NCBI GenBank assembly: GCA_964603615.1
Contig: CAZRVU010000003.1
Location: 1 to 64,000, forward strand
Length of the DNA: 64,000 nucleotides
Direction of reading: 5' to 3'
DNA from: JAAZMI01 sp964603615
Lineage (GTDB): Bacteria; Bacillota; Dethiobacteria; DTU022; UBA8154
Below the pieces are notes generated by a model, which had not been told where the DNA came from, did no database searches, and saw only the letters and a list, made by a program, of their open reading frames with translations. Below, one piece after another: positions 1 through 8,545 of this stretch (its first letter is position 1; each line of letters opens with the position of its first letter). The position numbers and the translations under genes were made by a program.

Positions 1-105
1 CTGCATTCATTATTTTGGTATAGTGGAAGACAGCCTGGTTCTTGACAAATGAAGAGCTGTTATGTTAAGATTGGCTTGGTCATAAGTTGAATGGTTTTTT
101 GAAAT

Positions 106-183
106 GGTGGGTGTAGCTCAGTTGGTTAGAGCGCCAGGTTGTGGCCCTGGAGGCCGTGGGTTCGAGTCCCATCACTCACCCCA
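106..183 (+). tRNA. tRNA-His (anticodon GTG)
   Basis: A full cloverleaf can be drawn. The 7-bp acceptor stem is GTGGGTG/CACTCAC, preceded by the extra G(-1) typical of tRNA-His. The D arm starts TAGCTCAGTTGG, the anticodon loop reads TTGTGGC with anticodon GTG, and the T arm contains GGGTTCGAGTCCC. The 3' CCA is encoded at 181-183. It leads a small tRNA group and is followed 30 bases later by tRNA-Gln. Confidence 0.97.
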
Positions 184-213
184 TAAATAAATACTTGTAT
201 GCATTTTTTTTGC

Positions 214-289
214 TGGGGTGTAGCCAAGCGGTAAGGCACGGGACTTTGGATCCCGCATTCCGTAGGTTCGAATCCTACCGCCCCAGCCA
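214..289 (+). tRNA. tRNA-Gln (anticodon TTG)
   Basis: The acceptor stem is TGGGGTG/CGCCCCA, followed by G73 and an encoded CCA at 287-289. The anticodon loop is CTTTGGA with anticodon TTG, which reads CAA/CAG. The T arm contains GTAGGTTCGAATCCTAC. It is probably co-transcribed with the preceding tRNA-His because only about 30 bases separate them. Confidence 0.97.
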
Positions 290-441
290 TTTTAGTTTTT
301 TCTAGGCAAAAACGTTTAAAATGAAAGGAAGCTTTTTTTTAAACCATGTTACTATAGGATATACTATCTTAAATATATTATTTCTGGGGTGCAACTTTTT
401 TTAATATCCTTTCTTGCGACGAAAGATTTTGGGATGAGGGA

Positions 442-526
442 TGGTGCGGGCGGGGGGATTTGAACCCCCACAGGTTGCCCCACAGGATCCTAAGTCCTGC
501 GCGTCTGCCATTTCCGCCACGCCCGC
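442..526 (-). tRNA. tRNA-Leu (anticodon TAG)
   Basis: On the minus strand the acceptor stem is GCGGGCG/CGCCCGC, with A73 and an encoded CCA (complement of 442-444). The stem CAGGA/TCCTG closes the loop CTTAGGA, giving anticodon TAG. A long variable arm (about 13 bases) marks it as a class II leucine tRNA. It faces the two upstream tRNAs, so it has its own promoter to the right. Confidence 0.95.
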
Positions 527-578
527 CTGCAGGTAATATAGCATATTTGGGTATATTTTTCAACAGGTACGGGGGCAC

Positions 579-874
579 AGGTTTTTTCTTTTTTTAGATG
601 CAAATCAAAATTTTTGCTAAGCTATTGTCACTTTGACTCTAATACAACCGCTCTATCCTGGACAATGTTTGTGTTTTACCTTTAACATTTTCGAATTAAG
701 GTAGAAACCGGCGGCTGTAAGCAAACGGTGTGCGTGCGATGTGTACGTAATATGAGTGCAAGGTGCGTGCAACATTTATATAATCTGCATGTAGTGTTGA
801 GCAGCATGCTCCTTGAATAAAAACCTGGCCCGGCTGAAACAGCCTTTATTGACTCAGGGGGAGGGTTTGTTTCT
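579..874. other. intergenic stretch, no gene seen
   Basis: About 296 bases lie between the tRNA-Leu gene and the phosphoesterase. I see no convincing open frame or strong hairpin. It must hold the promoter for the minus-strand tRNA and that for the downstream gene, but neither has a clean -35/-10 pair by eye. The GT/GC-rich run around 725-770 is low-complexity rather than a repeat. Confidence 0.5.
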
Positions 875-1570
875 ATGCTCTATGCGATTAGCGATCTGCA
901 TCTGTCCCTGGGGGGAGAGAAGCCCATGGATATCTTTGGCAGCCAGTGGAAAGACCATCATTTAAAAATTCGAGAGAACTGGTTAAAATACGTAAAGGAT
1001 GAGGATACCGTAATTATCGGGGGGGATATTTCCTGGGCATTGAAGTTGGAGGAAACCCGGGAAGATTTTGCTTTCGTTCATCAACTGCCCGGTGACAAGA
1101 TACTATTTAGGGGCAATCATGATTACTGGTGGGCTAGTTATAGCAAGGTGAAAAAGGCGTTACCGCCGAGCATACGGGCCGTACAAAATAATTATATTGT
1201 TTACCGGGACCAACTTGCTCTCTGTGGAACCCGTGGCTGGACGATACCCGGAGGAGAAAATTTCACGGCTCAGGATGAAAAAATTTATCAAAGGGAGCTG
1301 CTACGTTTAAGGATGTCTCTCACCAAGGCGCAGCAAGATGGTTTTGGGGAATATATCGTTACGCTGCATTATCCGCCTTTTACCCCCGGAGGGGAGGATA
1401 CCGGGTTTACGTCAATTATGCAGGAATTTGCGGTCCGGATCTGCCTTTACGGTCACCTTCACGGCGCTGATCAACAAGGTGTGTTTCAAGGGGAAAGGGG
1501 TGGGATCGATTATTTTTTTGTTGCAGCCGATTTTTTAAATTTTAAGCCGCGTTTAATATTGGCTTCCTAA
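875..1570 (+). CDS. metallophosphoesterase (calcineurin-like)
   Basis: This 231-residue protein carries the ordered metal-binding motifs of the calcineurin-like phosphoesterase superfamily: DLH near the N-terminus (SDLHLS), GGD (IIGGDISW), GNHD (FRGNHDYWW), a later histidine in LHYPPF, and GHLH (LYGHLHG). These residues normally coordinate a dinuclear metal centre that hydrolyses phosphoesters. The substrate cannot be told from sequence. Length fits the YkuE/YmdB-like cytosolic group without signal peptide. The ATG at 875 follows a GGGGGAGGG ribosome site at a good distance. It is a single gene, facing the oxidase gene downstream tail to tail. Confidence 0.88.
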   Translation: MLYAISDLHLSLGGEKPMDIFGSQWKDHHLKIRENWLKYVKDEDTVIIGGDISWALKLEETREDFAFVHQLPGDKILFRGNHDYWWASYSKVKKALPPSIRAVQNNYIVYRDQLALCGTRGWTIPGGENFTAQDEKIYQRELLRLRMSLTKAQQDGFGEYIVTLHYPPFTPGGEDTGFTSIMQEFAVRICLYGHLHGADQQGVFQGERGGIDYFFVAADFLNFKPRLILAS

Positions 1571-1605
1571 ATACTTTAATATTTATAAAATCTATTTGCG
1601 GCGAT

Positions 1606-3024
1606 TTAGGGCAGATCAAATATTTTGCCCGGATTTAGGATGTTGCGGGGATCGAAGGCGCTTTTTATTTTTTTCATTAAAGCAAGCTCTGTTTGCCCGA
1701 TAAAAAGGTGAAGATATTTTTTTCTTTTATGTCCGATACCATGTTCACCGCTAAGGTTGCCCCCTAAAAGCCGCGTTTTTTTATAAAGTTTTTCTAGCAG
1801 GTTGCCGGTGGCTTGCTCCCATTCTTCCCGGGGAATTTTTTCATCTGTTAACAGATGGACGTGGACATTACCATCACCGAGGTGCCCGAAGTAAACGCTT
1901 TCAAGATTGTAGGCACTGCAAAGCCGGTCAATCTCTGCAACTAGGAAGGGGATGGCTGCGGGCGGAACGACAATGTCTTCGGCGATATTGCCGGGATAGT
2001 AGGCTTTTAAGGCTGCGGAGATATTGCTCCGGATATTCCAGAACCGCTCTTTGATGGATGGAGTATTGGCGACAAATACTTCCAGGGCACCGTATTTCAG
2101 GCAGCAATCCGCAATGGCGTTGTATTCTTTTTCAACCTGTTCGTCGCTGCCATCAACTTCGATGAGCAGGAAACTGCCGGCTTCATTTTGGTAGGGAACT
2201 TTTTTTTGCAACAGGCGGGCGCTCATCTCAATGCTTTTTTGATCCATGAGCTCTATGGCTGCGGGGACGAGGCCTGTTTCGATCATCACCCGCGGTGCGG
2301 TTTCAACTGCAGTTTGCAGATCTGGAAAAGGGATGAAAAGGGAGGCAGAGGCCCGGGGTAACGGCAAGACGCGTAGGAAAATTTTAGTGAAAACCCCCAG
2401 TGTACCTTCCGATCCGATCAGCAGGTGAAGAAGATCATAACCGGTGACATCTTTGAGGCATTTGCCGCCGAAAGTAGTGATTTCTCCTGTAGGAAGTACC
2501 ATTTCCAATCCCAATATGTAGCGGTTGGTTACGCCATACTTTATTGCCCTGGCTCCTCCTGCATTTTCGGCGACGTTGCCCCCAATAAAACAATTTTCCA
2601 GGCTAAGAGGGTAACCGGCGTAAAACAAGCCTTCCTGCCGCAGTGCCCGGCCAATCTCCTTTGTGATTACGCCGGGTTCAACTACGGCCACCATGTTTTG
2701 AGGATCGATCTCCAGAATTTTGTTCATGCGTTCCAGGGAAAGAAGTATTCCGCCAAAGATGGGGACTGCCCCTCCCGAGAGGCCGCTTCCCCCGCCGCGG
2801 GGGGTGACCGGGATCATCTCTTGATTGGCTAGCTGCAAGATACGTGAAATCTCTGCGGCAGAAGCCGGTTTAACGACAACTTCGGGCATACTGGTATAAC
2901 CCTTTTCGTAGATTTCATCATGGCTGTAAGGTTCCAGCTTTTCCTGGGCATCAAAAATTATGTTCTTAGTTCCGGCAATATCCTGCAGGCGGGCGACGAT
3001 ATCCTTCGTTACACGTTGATACAT
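1606..3024 (-). CDS. glcD: FAD-binding oxidase/dehydrogenase, GlcD family
   Basis: The 472-residue protein matches the GlcD/D-lactate dehydrogenase-like flavoproteins. The N-terminal PCMH-type FAD domain (about residues 40-215) has RGGGSGLSGG and GGNVAENAGG, which bind FAD. The C-terminal FAD-oxidase domain has HLGDGNVHVH and GEHGIGHKRK, the usual metal and substrate region. The family oxidises 2-hydroxy acids such as glycolate or lactate and passes electrons to a partner; in anaerobes it is often paired with an ETF. No partner (Fe-S GlcF or EtfAB) lies next to it. ATG at 3024 follows GAAGGTG on the minus strand. Specificity for lactate versus glycolate is not resolvable here. Confidence 0.88.
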   Translation of the reverse strand: MYQRVTKDIVARLQDIAGTKNIIFDAQEKLEPYSHDEIYEKGYTSMPEVVVKPASAAEISRILQLANQEMIPVTPRGGGSGLSGGAVPIFGGILLSLERMNKILEIDPQNMVAVVEPGVITKEIGRALRQEGLFYAGYPLSLENCFIGGNVAENAGGARAIKYGVTNRYILGLEMVLPTGEITTFGGKCLKDVTGYDLLHLLIGSEGTLGVFTKIFLRVLPLPRASASLFIPFPDLQTAVETAPRVMIETGLVPAAIELMDQKSIEMSARLLQKKVPYQNEAGSFLLIEVDGSDEQVEKEYNAIADCCLKYGALEVFVANTPSIKERFWNIRSNISAALKAYYPGNIAEDIVVPPAAIPFLVAEIDRLCSAYNLESVYFGHLGDGNVHVHLLTDEKIPREEWEQATGNLLEKLYKKTRLLGGNLSGEHGIGHKRKKYLHLFIGQTELALMKKIKSAFDPRNILNPGKIFDLP

Positions 3025-3288
3025 GTTTTATGCACCTTCTTTTTTGGGCAGGTAAATAAATGTTTATATATTCTGATGTTCATATATTCACATTTATTTT
3101 CCTATTTTCACCCTTCGAAGAGTTCTTTCCTGCCTGGCATTCAAAGAAAAATGGCGTGTGTAAAAAATATGCCAAAAATAATAAGGGTGTCTTTTATCAA
3201 TTTCAATGTTATAATAATTTTTATAGAAACAGAAATTTGAAAACCAGAGCAAAATATAGGGAAATATAGGGAAAGGGGATTTGTATTT

Positions 3289-4284
3289 GTGAATATTAAA
3301 AGGGTGAAGCCGCTCACCGTTTATTTTTTTGTTTTTATTTTTCTAGGTAATTTGTTAATGGGCGGTTGCAGCAGCGTTGTAGCAAAAGAGGTGGTGGCTA
3401 AGGTCAATGGTGAAGAAATTGAAAAAAAAGAGGTAGAAAAAATATTTAAGGTGGTTTGTTTATTTTCAGGGCCGGATGCTGACGAAGCTTTTTCCCATGA
3501 GGACAATTTAGCCCAAATGGAGGAAGGAATTTTATGGTTTTTGATTGAGAATAAGATTGTCCGGCAGGAGTTGGAGAAACTGGGTCTTATTGATGCTCTC
3601 GATGAGGCCAAGGATGGGGCCATTGATAAGTATGAGCAGGCCAAGGAAGAGCTGGTTAAAAATATTTATGGTTCAGAAGAAGATTTAAATTCCCGTTTAA
3701 AAGAATTAAAAATTGACGAAAATGCCCTCAAAGATTTTTACTTGAAAGCCTATTATACAGAATTTCTTTATGAACATAAAAGTAAAGAAATTGGTGAAGA
3801 AGAGGCGCTGTCTTTCGTGGAGGAAAACCCTGCCATTTTAATAAAACCTGCTCAGGTTTATGCTTATCATATCCTGCTGGAGGATGAAGAAGAAGCTCTT
3901 AAGGTGCGCCGGCTTTTGGATGAAGGTGCTGATTTTATGGAAACCGGCCAGGAGCACTCCCTGGATAGTTATGTAGAGTTAGGGAACATTAGTGCAAATG
4001 ATTTCTATGATCCCGATTTTTTAAAGGCCGCTTTTAGTTTAAGCCCCGGGGAGATCAGTCAACCGGTGGAAACGTCTTTTGGTTACCATTTAATTAAAAT
4101 TACGGAAAAAAAGGAAGAAGAAGAACTAACCTTTGAAGAAGTAAAAGATGACGTGCTGGAGATGAAAAGAAGGGAATTTTTTAACCAATATTTCCAAATG
4201 TTGTTCGAAGAGGCAGATATTGATACTTTTGACCAGGAAAGCACAGAAGATGAAATGCATAAAACCCCCTCTCAAGATGAATAA
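3289..4284 (+). CDS. prsA: PrsA-like peptidyl-prolyl isomerase lipoprotein
   Basis: This is a probable extracytoplasmic foldase. The N-terminus is a lipoprotein signal with lipobox LMGGC, placing the lipid-modified cysteine at residue 27. A SurA/PrsA N-terminal helical region follows, then a parvulin (PpiC) rotamase domain at about residues 186-285. That domain shows YAYHILL, a dispersed SLD region and SFGYHLIKI, the family's histidines. The C-terminus is short and acidic. The GTG start at 3289 is preceded by GAAAGGGG. It sits directly before spoVT, as in several Clostridia where PrsA/SurA follows mfd. It is expected on the outer face of the membrane, assisting secreted protein folding. Confidence 0.88.
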   Translation: MNIKRVKPLTVYFFVFIFLGNLLMGGCSSVVAKEVVAKVNGEEIEKKEVEKIFKVVCLFSGPDADEAFSHEDNLAQMEEGILWFLIENKIVRQELEKLGLIDALDEAKDGAIDKYEQAKEELVKNIYGSEEDLNSRLKELKIDENALKDFYLKAYYTEFLYEHKSKEIGEEEALSFVEENPAILIKPAQVYAYHILLEDEEEALKVRRLLDEGADFMETGQEHSLDSYVELGNISANDFYDPDFLKAAFSLSPGEISQPVETSFGYHLIKITEKKEEEELTFEEVKDDVLEMKRREFFNQYFQMLFEEADIDTFDQESTEDEMHKTPSQDE

Positions 4285-4338
4285 TATAAAAGAACCCTTT
4301 GATTGTATAAGTGTATAAGGGAAAAAGGAGGGGAAAAA

Positions 4339-4893
4339 ATGAAGGCAACGGGTATCGTTCGTAGAATTGATGATTTAGGCCGGGTAGTTATTCCCAAAGA
4401 AATTAGACGAACCCTGAGAATACGCGAAGGGGACCCCTTGGAGATATTTGTAGATCGTGATGGAGAAGTAATTTTAAAAAAATATTCCCCCATTGGGGAG
4501 CTGGGTGATTTTGCCCAGGAATATGCTGATTCTTTGCACGAAGTTATGGGCCATATTGCCTGTATTGCGGATCGGGATACAATTATTGCTGTGGCGGGTG
4601 CGCCCAAAAAAGAATTCTTAAATCGTGCCCTTAGTGCAGCGGTTGAAGAAGTGATGGAGACCCGTAAAAGTATTTTGATCAACGATACTTCCCAACATGA
4701 TTACTACCAGGAGAGCGATGAGGAAAATCTTTCCAAGTTTTTCGCCGAAGCGATTGCCCCGATTATTTCTGAGGGCGATCCGATTGGCGCGGTGATCATG
4801 GGCACAAGGAGCAGGGAAATAAGTATGACGGATTTGGAGCTCAAACTGGTGGAGACGGCAGCAGGTTTTTTAGCTAAACAAATGGAACAGTAA
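4339..4893 (+). CDS. spoVT: stage V sporulation protein T (AbrB-type regulator)
   Basis: The first 50 residues are an AbrB/SpoVT swapped-hairpin DNA-binding domain (RRIDDLGRVVIPKEIRRT). The rest, to residue 184, is the GAF-like sensor domain of SpoVT. In B. subtilis SpoVT tunes sigma-G genes in the forespore. ATG 4339 is chosen over the upstream in-frame TTG at 4303 because GGAGGGG ends 6 bases before it and the AbrB domain starts right there. Length (184 aa) is close to the 178 aa of B. subtilis. An intrinsic terminator follows at 4944. Confidence 0.95.
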   Translation: MKATGIVRRIDDLGRVVIPKEIRRTLRIREGDPLEIFVDRDGEVILKKYSPIGELGDFAQEYADSLHEVMGHIACIADRDTIIAVAGAPKKEFLNRALSAAVEEVMETRKSILINDTSQHDYYQESDEENLSKFFAEAIAPIISEGDPIGAVIMGTRSREISMTDLELKLVETAAGFLAKQMEQ

Positions 4894-4943
4894 TGCACAA
4901 CCGGCCTCTTATAAACATTGTATCGTTCAGCTTCCCCCAAAGT

Positions 4944-4971
4944 AGTAACATTTTTTGTTACTGCTTTTTTT
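4944..4971 (+). terminator. intrinsic terminator after spoVT
   Basis: The inverted repeat AGTAACA/TGTTACT is separated by a short T loop and followed by GC and a run of seven T. It ends the spoVT transcript 50 bases past the stop codon. Confidence 0.8.
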
Positions 4972-5048
4972 ATGGGAATGCTCTGGGGGTAATATCCGGT
5001 GGTGTGTTATAATATAATGGATTTATGTTTTGGAGGAGGCCGGAGAGG

Positions 5049-6674
5049 TTGCCAAAAAGCCAATCTTTTATCCGGGGAGCTTTGATTCTTACGGCTGCCG
5101 GTTTTTTTGTCCGCTTTATTGGCGCTGTGTTGCGCGTTTACTTGGCGGCGGTCATGGGTGCCGAAGGCATTGGTCTTTATCAAATGGCTTATCCTGTTTA
5201 TACGACGTTGCTGGCGATCTCTTCTGCCGGCATCCCTATTGCCATCTCCAAGCTAGTGGCGGAGAACTTGGCTTTTAATGATTACCGCGGCGGTTATCGT
5301 GTTTTTAGAGTTTCTTTTTTTATTTTAGCTTTTCTTGGGGGCATTTTCTCTCTTTTGTTGTATCTGGGTGCCGATTTTTTTGCTTGCTATGTGGCCAATG
5401 ATTCCCGTGCGTATTATCCACTGGTGAGCATTTCGCCGGCTATTTTGCTCGTTACTGTGCTTTCGGCTTTCCGGGGTTACTTTCAGGGCCAACAAAAAAT
5501 GGTACCCACGGCGGTATCGCAGATTGCCGAACAATTGGGTAGGGTTGCCATCGTCATCATCCTGGTGAATGTGCTATTGCCCGTAGGTTTGGAACAAGCG
5601 GCGGCCGGTGCTGCCTTTGGGGCGGTAGCCGGGGCTTTTTGCGGGTTGCTCGTGCTGCTTTGTTTTTTTTACCGGGAAAAGAGCGAATATACAAGAAAAA
5701 TGTACAAGCAGCTTGTAGAGCGTTCATTTCGCCTGCGAGAGGTGCTCTATCGCATTATTGCACTGGCAGTGCCGATTACTTTGGGCAGCCTGGTTGTTCC
5801 CATAATCAATATGATCGATCTCAGCGTTGTTCCCCTGCGGTTACATGCCGCCGGATATTCTACAGGAGAGGCCACAACACTTTACGGGTTACTGACAGGT
5901 ATGGCTAGCTCTGTCGTTCAATTTCCTTTAATTCTAACCATTTCTTTGGCCATGAGCCTCGTCCCCGCGATTTCGGAGACACAGGCTTTAAATAATAGCA
6001 CTTTAATGCGGGAAAGGATTAACCTGGCTTTGCGCATCACTTTGTATTTCAGCATTCCCGCCTCTTTTGGTCTTTTTGTTTTGGCGGAGCCGACGACGGT
6101 TGTTCTTTTTGGGGATGCAGGTGCTGCTTATCCTTTGGCCATGATGTCTTTTGGATTGATCTTCCTTTCACTTTATACGGCTACTTCCGGCATTTTACAG
6201 GGATTGGGCTATGTGCTCGAACCGGTTAAATATATGTTTTGCGGAGCAGTTTTGAAATTTGGGTTGAGCTGGGTTTTAACGGCGGATCCCCGTTTGCATA
6301 TCGGGGGGGCTGCGCTTTCTACGGTACTCAGTTTTCTGCTGGCTTCTTTTTTGAATATCAATAAAGTAAGTGCAGTAACCGGATGGCGCCTAAATTTTGG
6401 GGAGCTAGTCCTCAAGCCTTTGGTTGCGTCAGTGGTTATGTCTCTCGGGGTGTATCTTAGCTATAACTTTATTTTTATTTTGCTGCCTGTCACGTTGCCT
6501 TTGAGGCTAGCGCAGGCTTTTTCACTGGGGGCGGCTGTTTTGTTGGGTTTACTTATCTTTGTAGTCCTGTTATTTTTGATGGGCGGTATCTCTGCCCGGG
6601 ATCTACGGGAGGTTCCCCGCTTTGGGGAATCATTATTAAAAATTGCCCGCAGTTTGCATCTGATTAAAAAATGA
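5049..6674 (+). CDS. spoVB: SpoVB-family polysaccharide exporter (MOP/MATE fold)
   Basis: This is a 541-residue polytopic membrane protein of the MurJ/SpoVB/PST group, with about 14 hydrophobic segments. Near the N-terminus it has the family signature region FVRFIGAVLRVYLA and GLYQMAYPVY. B. subtilis paralogues in this position (YabM/SpoVB) move lipid-linked glycans, needed for spore cortex or envelope. The TTG at 5049 is preferred: GGAGGAGG sits 8 bases upstream, inside the reading frame of the alternative ATG at 5025. A TATAAT at 5008-5013 would put the transcript start just before 5025, which also argues against the earlier start. The neighbours spoVT and mazG match the conserved order. 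Confidence 0.88.
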   Translation: MPKSQSFIRGALILTAAGFFVRFIGAVLRVYLAAVMGAEGIGLYQMAYPVYTTLLAISSAGIPIAISKLVAENLAFNDYRGGYRVFRVSFFILAFLGGIFSLLLYLGADFFACYVANDSRAYYPLVSISPAILLVTVLSAFRGYFQGQQKMVPTAVSQIAEQLGRVAIVIILVNVLLPVGLEQAAAGAAFGAVAGAFCGLLVLLCFFYREKSEYTRKMYKQLVERSFRLREVLYRIIALAVPITLGSLVVPIINMIDLSVVPLRLHAAGYSTGEATTLYGLLTGMASSVVQFPLILTISLAMSLVPAISETQALNNSTLMRERINLALRITLYFSIPASFGLFVLAEPTTVVLFGDAGAAYPLAMMSFGLIFLSLYTATSGILQGLGYVLEPVKYMFCGAVLKFGLSWVLTADPRLHIGGAALSTVLSFLLASFLNINKVSAVTGWRLNFGELVLKPLVASVVMSLGVYLSYNFIFILLPVTLPLRLAQAFSLGAAVLLGLLIFVVLLFLMGGISARDLREVPRFGESLLKIARSLHLIKK

Positions 6675-6821
6675 ACAACTGCTTAGTCTTAATTATCCCG
6701 GACATTAGGTTGTTACGCCGGGTGTCAGATTGAGTAAACGCTGTTTTTAAAAACCCTTTACCTGCTTTTAATGCTATTATTTAGAGGTATGTCAAAATAA
6801 TATTAAATGAAGGAGTTTGCT

Positions 6822-8336
6822 ATGCCTAAGCTGTATGTTGCCGGCCTTGGCCGGGGTGGGAAGGAAGGTTTAACTAGATTTTTTAACGAAAAGCGCTTAC
6901 CTCCCGGGTTGCGTGTTTGTATTTTCCATGCAGCTCCTTTTCATTTGCAGGCAGAGGTGGAGGAGAAGAGTCCTTTGCCCATAATTAATCTGCAGGAGGA
7001 AATGGAGAAGAAGGTTGAGCAGGAAACTGAAGTAAAACACGGCAATCCACCGGTTTTTTTAAAAAATATTTGTGTGCAAACGGCGGGACACATTATAAAA
7101 ATTCTTAAGGAAGTAGGCCCGGCGCTTCTGTTTTTGCCGGGCCGTCCCTGGACCGGAGAGGCACTTCTGGCGGCATTGGAGGCGGAGGCCAAAAAAAGTG
7201 AGGGGGGCATATCTATAGAGGTGCTGCCGGGGGAAGAAAATGGAGTGGCGGTGCTCGATTTTTTAAAATATAATCTGGGCAAAAATTTTTCCCGGGGCGT
7301 GACCTTTTTTGATGCCCATTATTTGGAAGAGCTAAGCGACCCGCCGCGCGGGGAGTTGCTCATTACACATCCTTGCAGTAGTGAAATCCTTTCCGGGGTC
7401 CGGGAACATCTTTTAAATATTTATCCCCCGCAGCATCCGGTCAATGTCCTGCAATTTAATGACAAAGGGGTTCCTTTTTTGCTGCTATCCGATCCTTTGG
7501 AGCAGTTGGGCCGGGGCCGGGGCGGTGCCTTCCACTGTTGGACCTATCTGCATCTTTCCCCCCCTTCATATTTTTCTTTGGGTGAAATGGCTGCTATTGT
7601 GAAGCAGTTGCGTTCCCCCGGGGGTTGCCCCTGGGACCGGCAGCAGGATCATTTTTCCCTAAAATCCTGCCTGTTGGAAGAGACCCATGAAGTGCTGGAG
7701 GCGATTAACAAGGGGGTTCCCGCGGAACTTTGCGAGGAGCTGGGAGATGTGCTACTGCAGGTTATTTTTCATAGTGTGCTGGCCGCAGAAAAAAAGCAAT
7801 TTTCTCTCTGGCAGGTTATCGACGGGCTGGCCCGCAAGATACGGCGGCGCCACCCCCATGTTTTTCAAGATGCAAAGGTGAACAGCGTAGCCGAAGTAAG
7901 AATGAAATGGCAGGAGATCAAACAACAGGAAAAGGGCGGCAAAAAAACCGACCGTATGTCCCTCCCCGCGGAATTATCCGCCCTGATGAAAGCGCAAAAG
8001 ATCCAAAAAAGGGCGGCGGAAGTAGGCTTCGATTGGCCGGAGATCGAAGGTGCAGTGGAAAAACTTCGTGAAGAAGCCCGGGAACTGAGTGCCGCGCAAA
8101 AAACGGGGGATCCACTGCAAATTGAGGAAGAAATGGGCGATCTGTTCTTTGCCCTCGTCAATCTGGCCCGTTTTTTGGGGGTAAATGCGGAGATTGCCTT
8201 AAGCCTGACAGTGGAAAAATTTATACGCCGTTTTCGCTATATCGAGGAACAAGTCGACCGGCACGGAGGGGATTTTGCTCGTTTCACCCTGGCAGAGCTG
8301 GACAACTGGTGGAATGAAGCAAAAAGGCTAGAATGA
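6822..8336 (+). CDS. mazG: MazG-type NTP pyrophosphohydrolase with divergent tetrapyrrole-methylase-like N-domain (YabN)
   Basis: Residues 1-240 align in outline with the TP-methylase half of B. subtilis YabN, but the SAM-binding GLGPGD loop reads GLGRGGKEG, so methylase activity is doubtful. Residues about 255-370 form a first MazG domain (GGCPWDRQQ, LLEETHEVLEA, CEELGDVLLQ) and about 385-495 a second (GFDWPEIEG, EEEMGDLFFA). The acidic EExxE/ExxD residues that bind Mg and NTP are intact. MazG hydrolyses house-cleaning NTPs to NMP and PPi. ATG 6822 is favoured over 6807 because AAGGAG lies between the two. It follows spoVB as in Bacillus; yabO/rqcP, which usually comes next, is absent. Confidence 0.9.
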   Translation: MPKLYVAGLGRGGKEGLTRFFNEKRLPPGLRVCIFHAAPFHLQAEVEEKSPLPIINLQEEMEKKVEQETEVKHGNPPVFLKNICVQTAGHIIKILKEVGPALLFLPGRPWTGEALLAALEAEAKKSEGGISIEVLPGEENGVAVLDFLKYNLGKNFSRGVTFFDAHYLEELSDPPRGELLITHPCSSEILSGVREHLLNIYPPQHPVNVLQFNDKGVPFLLLSDPLEQLGRGRGGAFHCWTYLHLSPPSYFSLGEMAAIVKQLRSPGGCPWDRQQDHFSLKSCLLEETHEVLEAINKGVPAELCEELGDVLLQVIFHSVLAAEKKQFSLWQVIDGLARKIRRRHPHVFQDAKVNSVAEVRMKWQEIKQQEKGGKKTDRMSLPAELSALMKAQKIQKRAAEVGFDWPEIEGAVEKLREEARELSAAQKTGDPLQIEEEMGDLFFALVNLARFLGVNAEIALSLTVEKFIRRFRYIEEQVDRHGGDFARFTLAELDNWWNEAKRLE

Positions 8337-8358
8337 AACAAAGTAGATGTAGCAGGAA

Positions 8359-8426
8359 CCGTCCCCGTTGTATTCCCGTCCCCGTTGCATTCCCGTCCCC
8401 ACTGCATTCCCGTCCCCGTTGTATTC
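8359..8426. repeat. 17-bp tandem repeat, four copies
   Basis: Four head-to-tail copies of CCGTCCCCGTTGTATTC run at 8359, 8376, 8393 and 8410. They differ only at two or three positions (GT/AC and C/T). It is flanked by GGAACC on both sides. The unit shares its core with REP-like sequences at 42029 and 46066-46475. It lies in the gap between mazG and the SpoIID-like gene, where yabO/rqcP would be expected. Confidence 0.9.
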
Positions 8427-8545
8427 CGGAACCGTCTATTGCCTCCTGTTGTATTCGTCCTGTTTCATGTATAAATTGTTTTACCGGGTGTACACTGTAC
8501 ACTGCGGTTGGTTTATTTTTGATGCAGGGAGGGTTTATCCAAAAA

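Noticed and set aside
8333..8545. N-terminal extension of the SpoIID-like protein from ATG 8333
   Set aside because: It would translate the 17-bp tandem repeat into a Cys/Pro/Arg-rich stretch in front of a normal signal peptide. Starts at 8522 or 8546 fit better.
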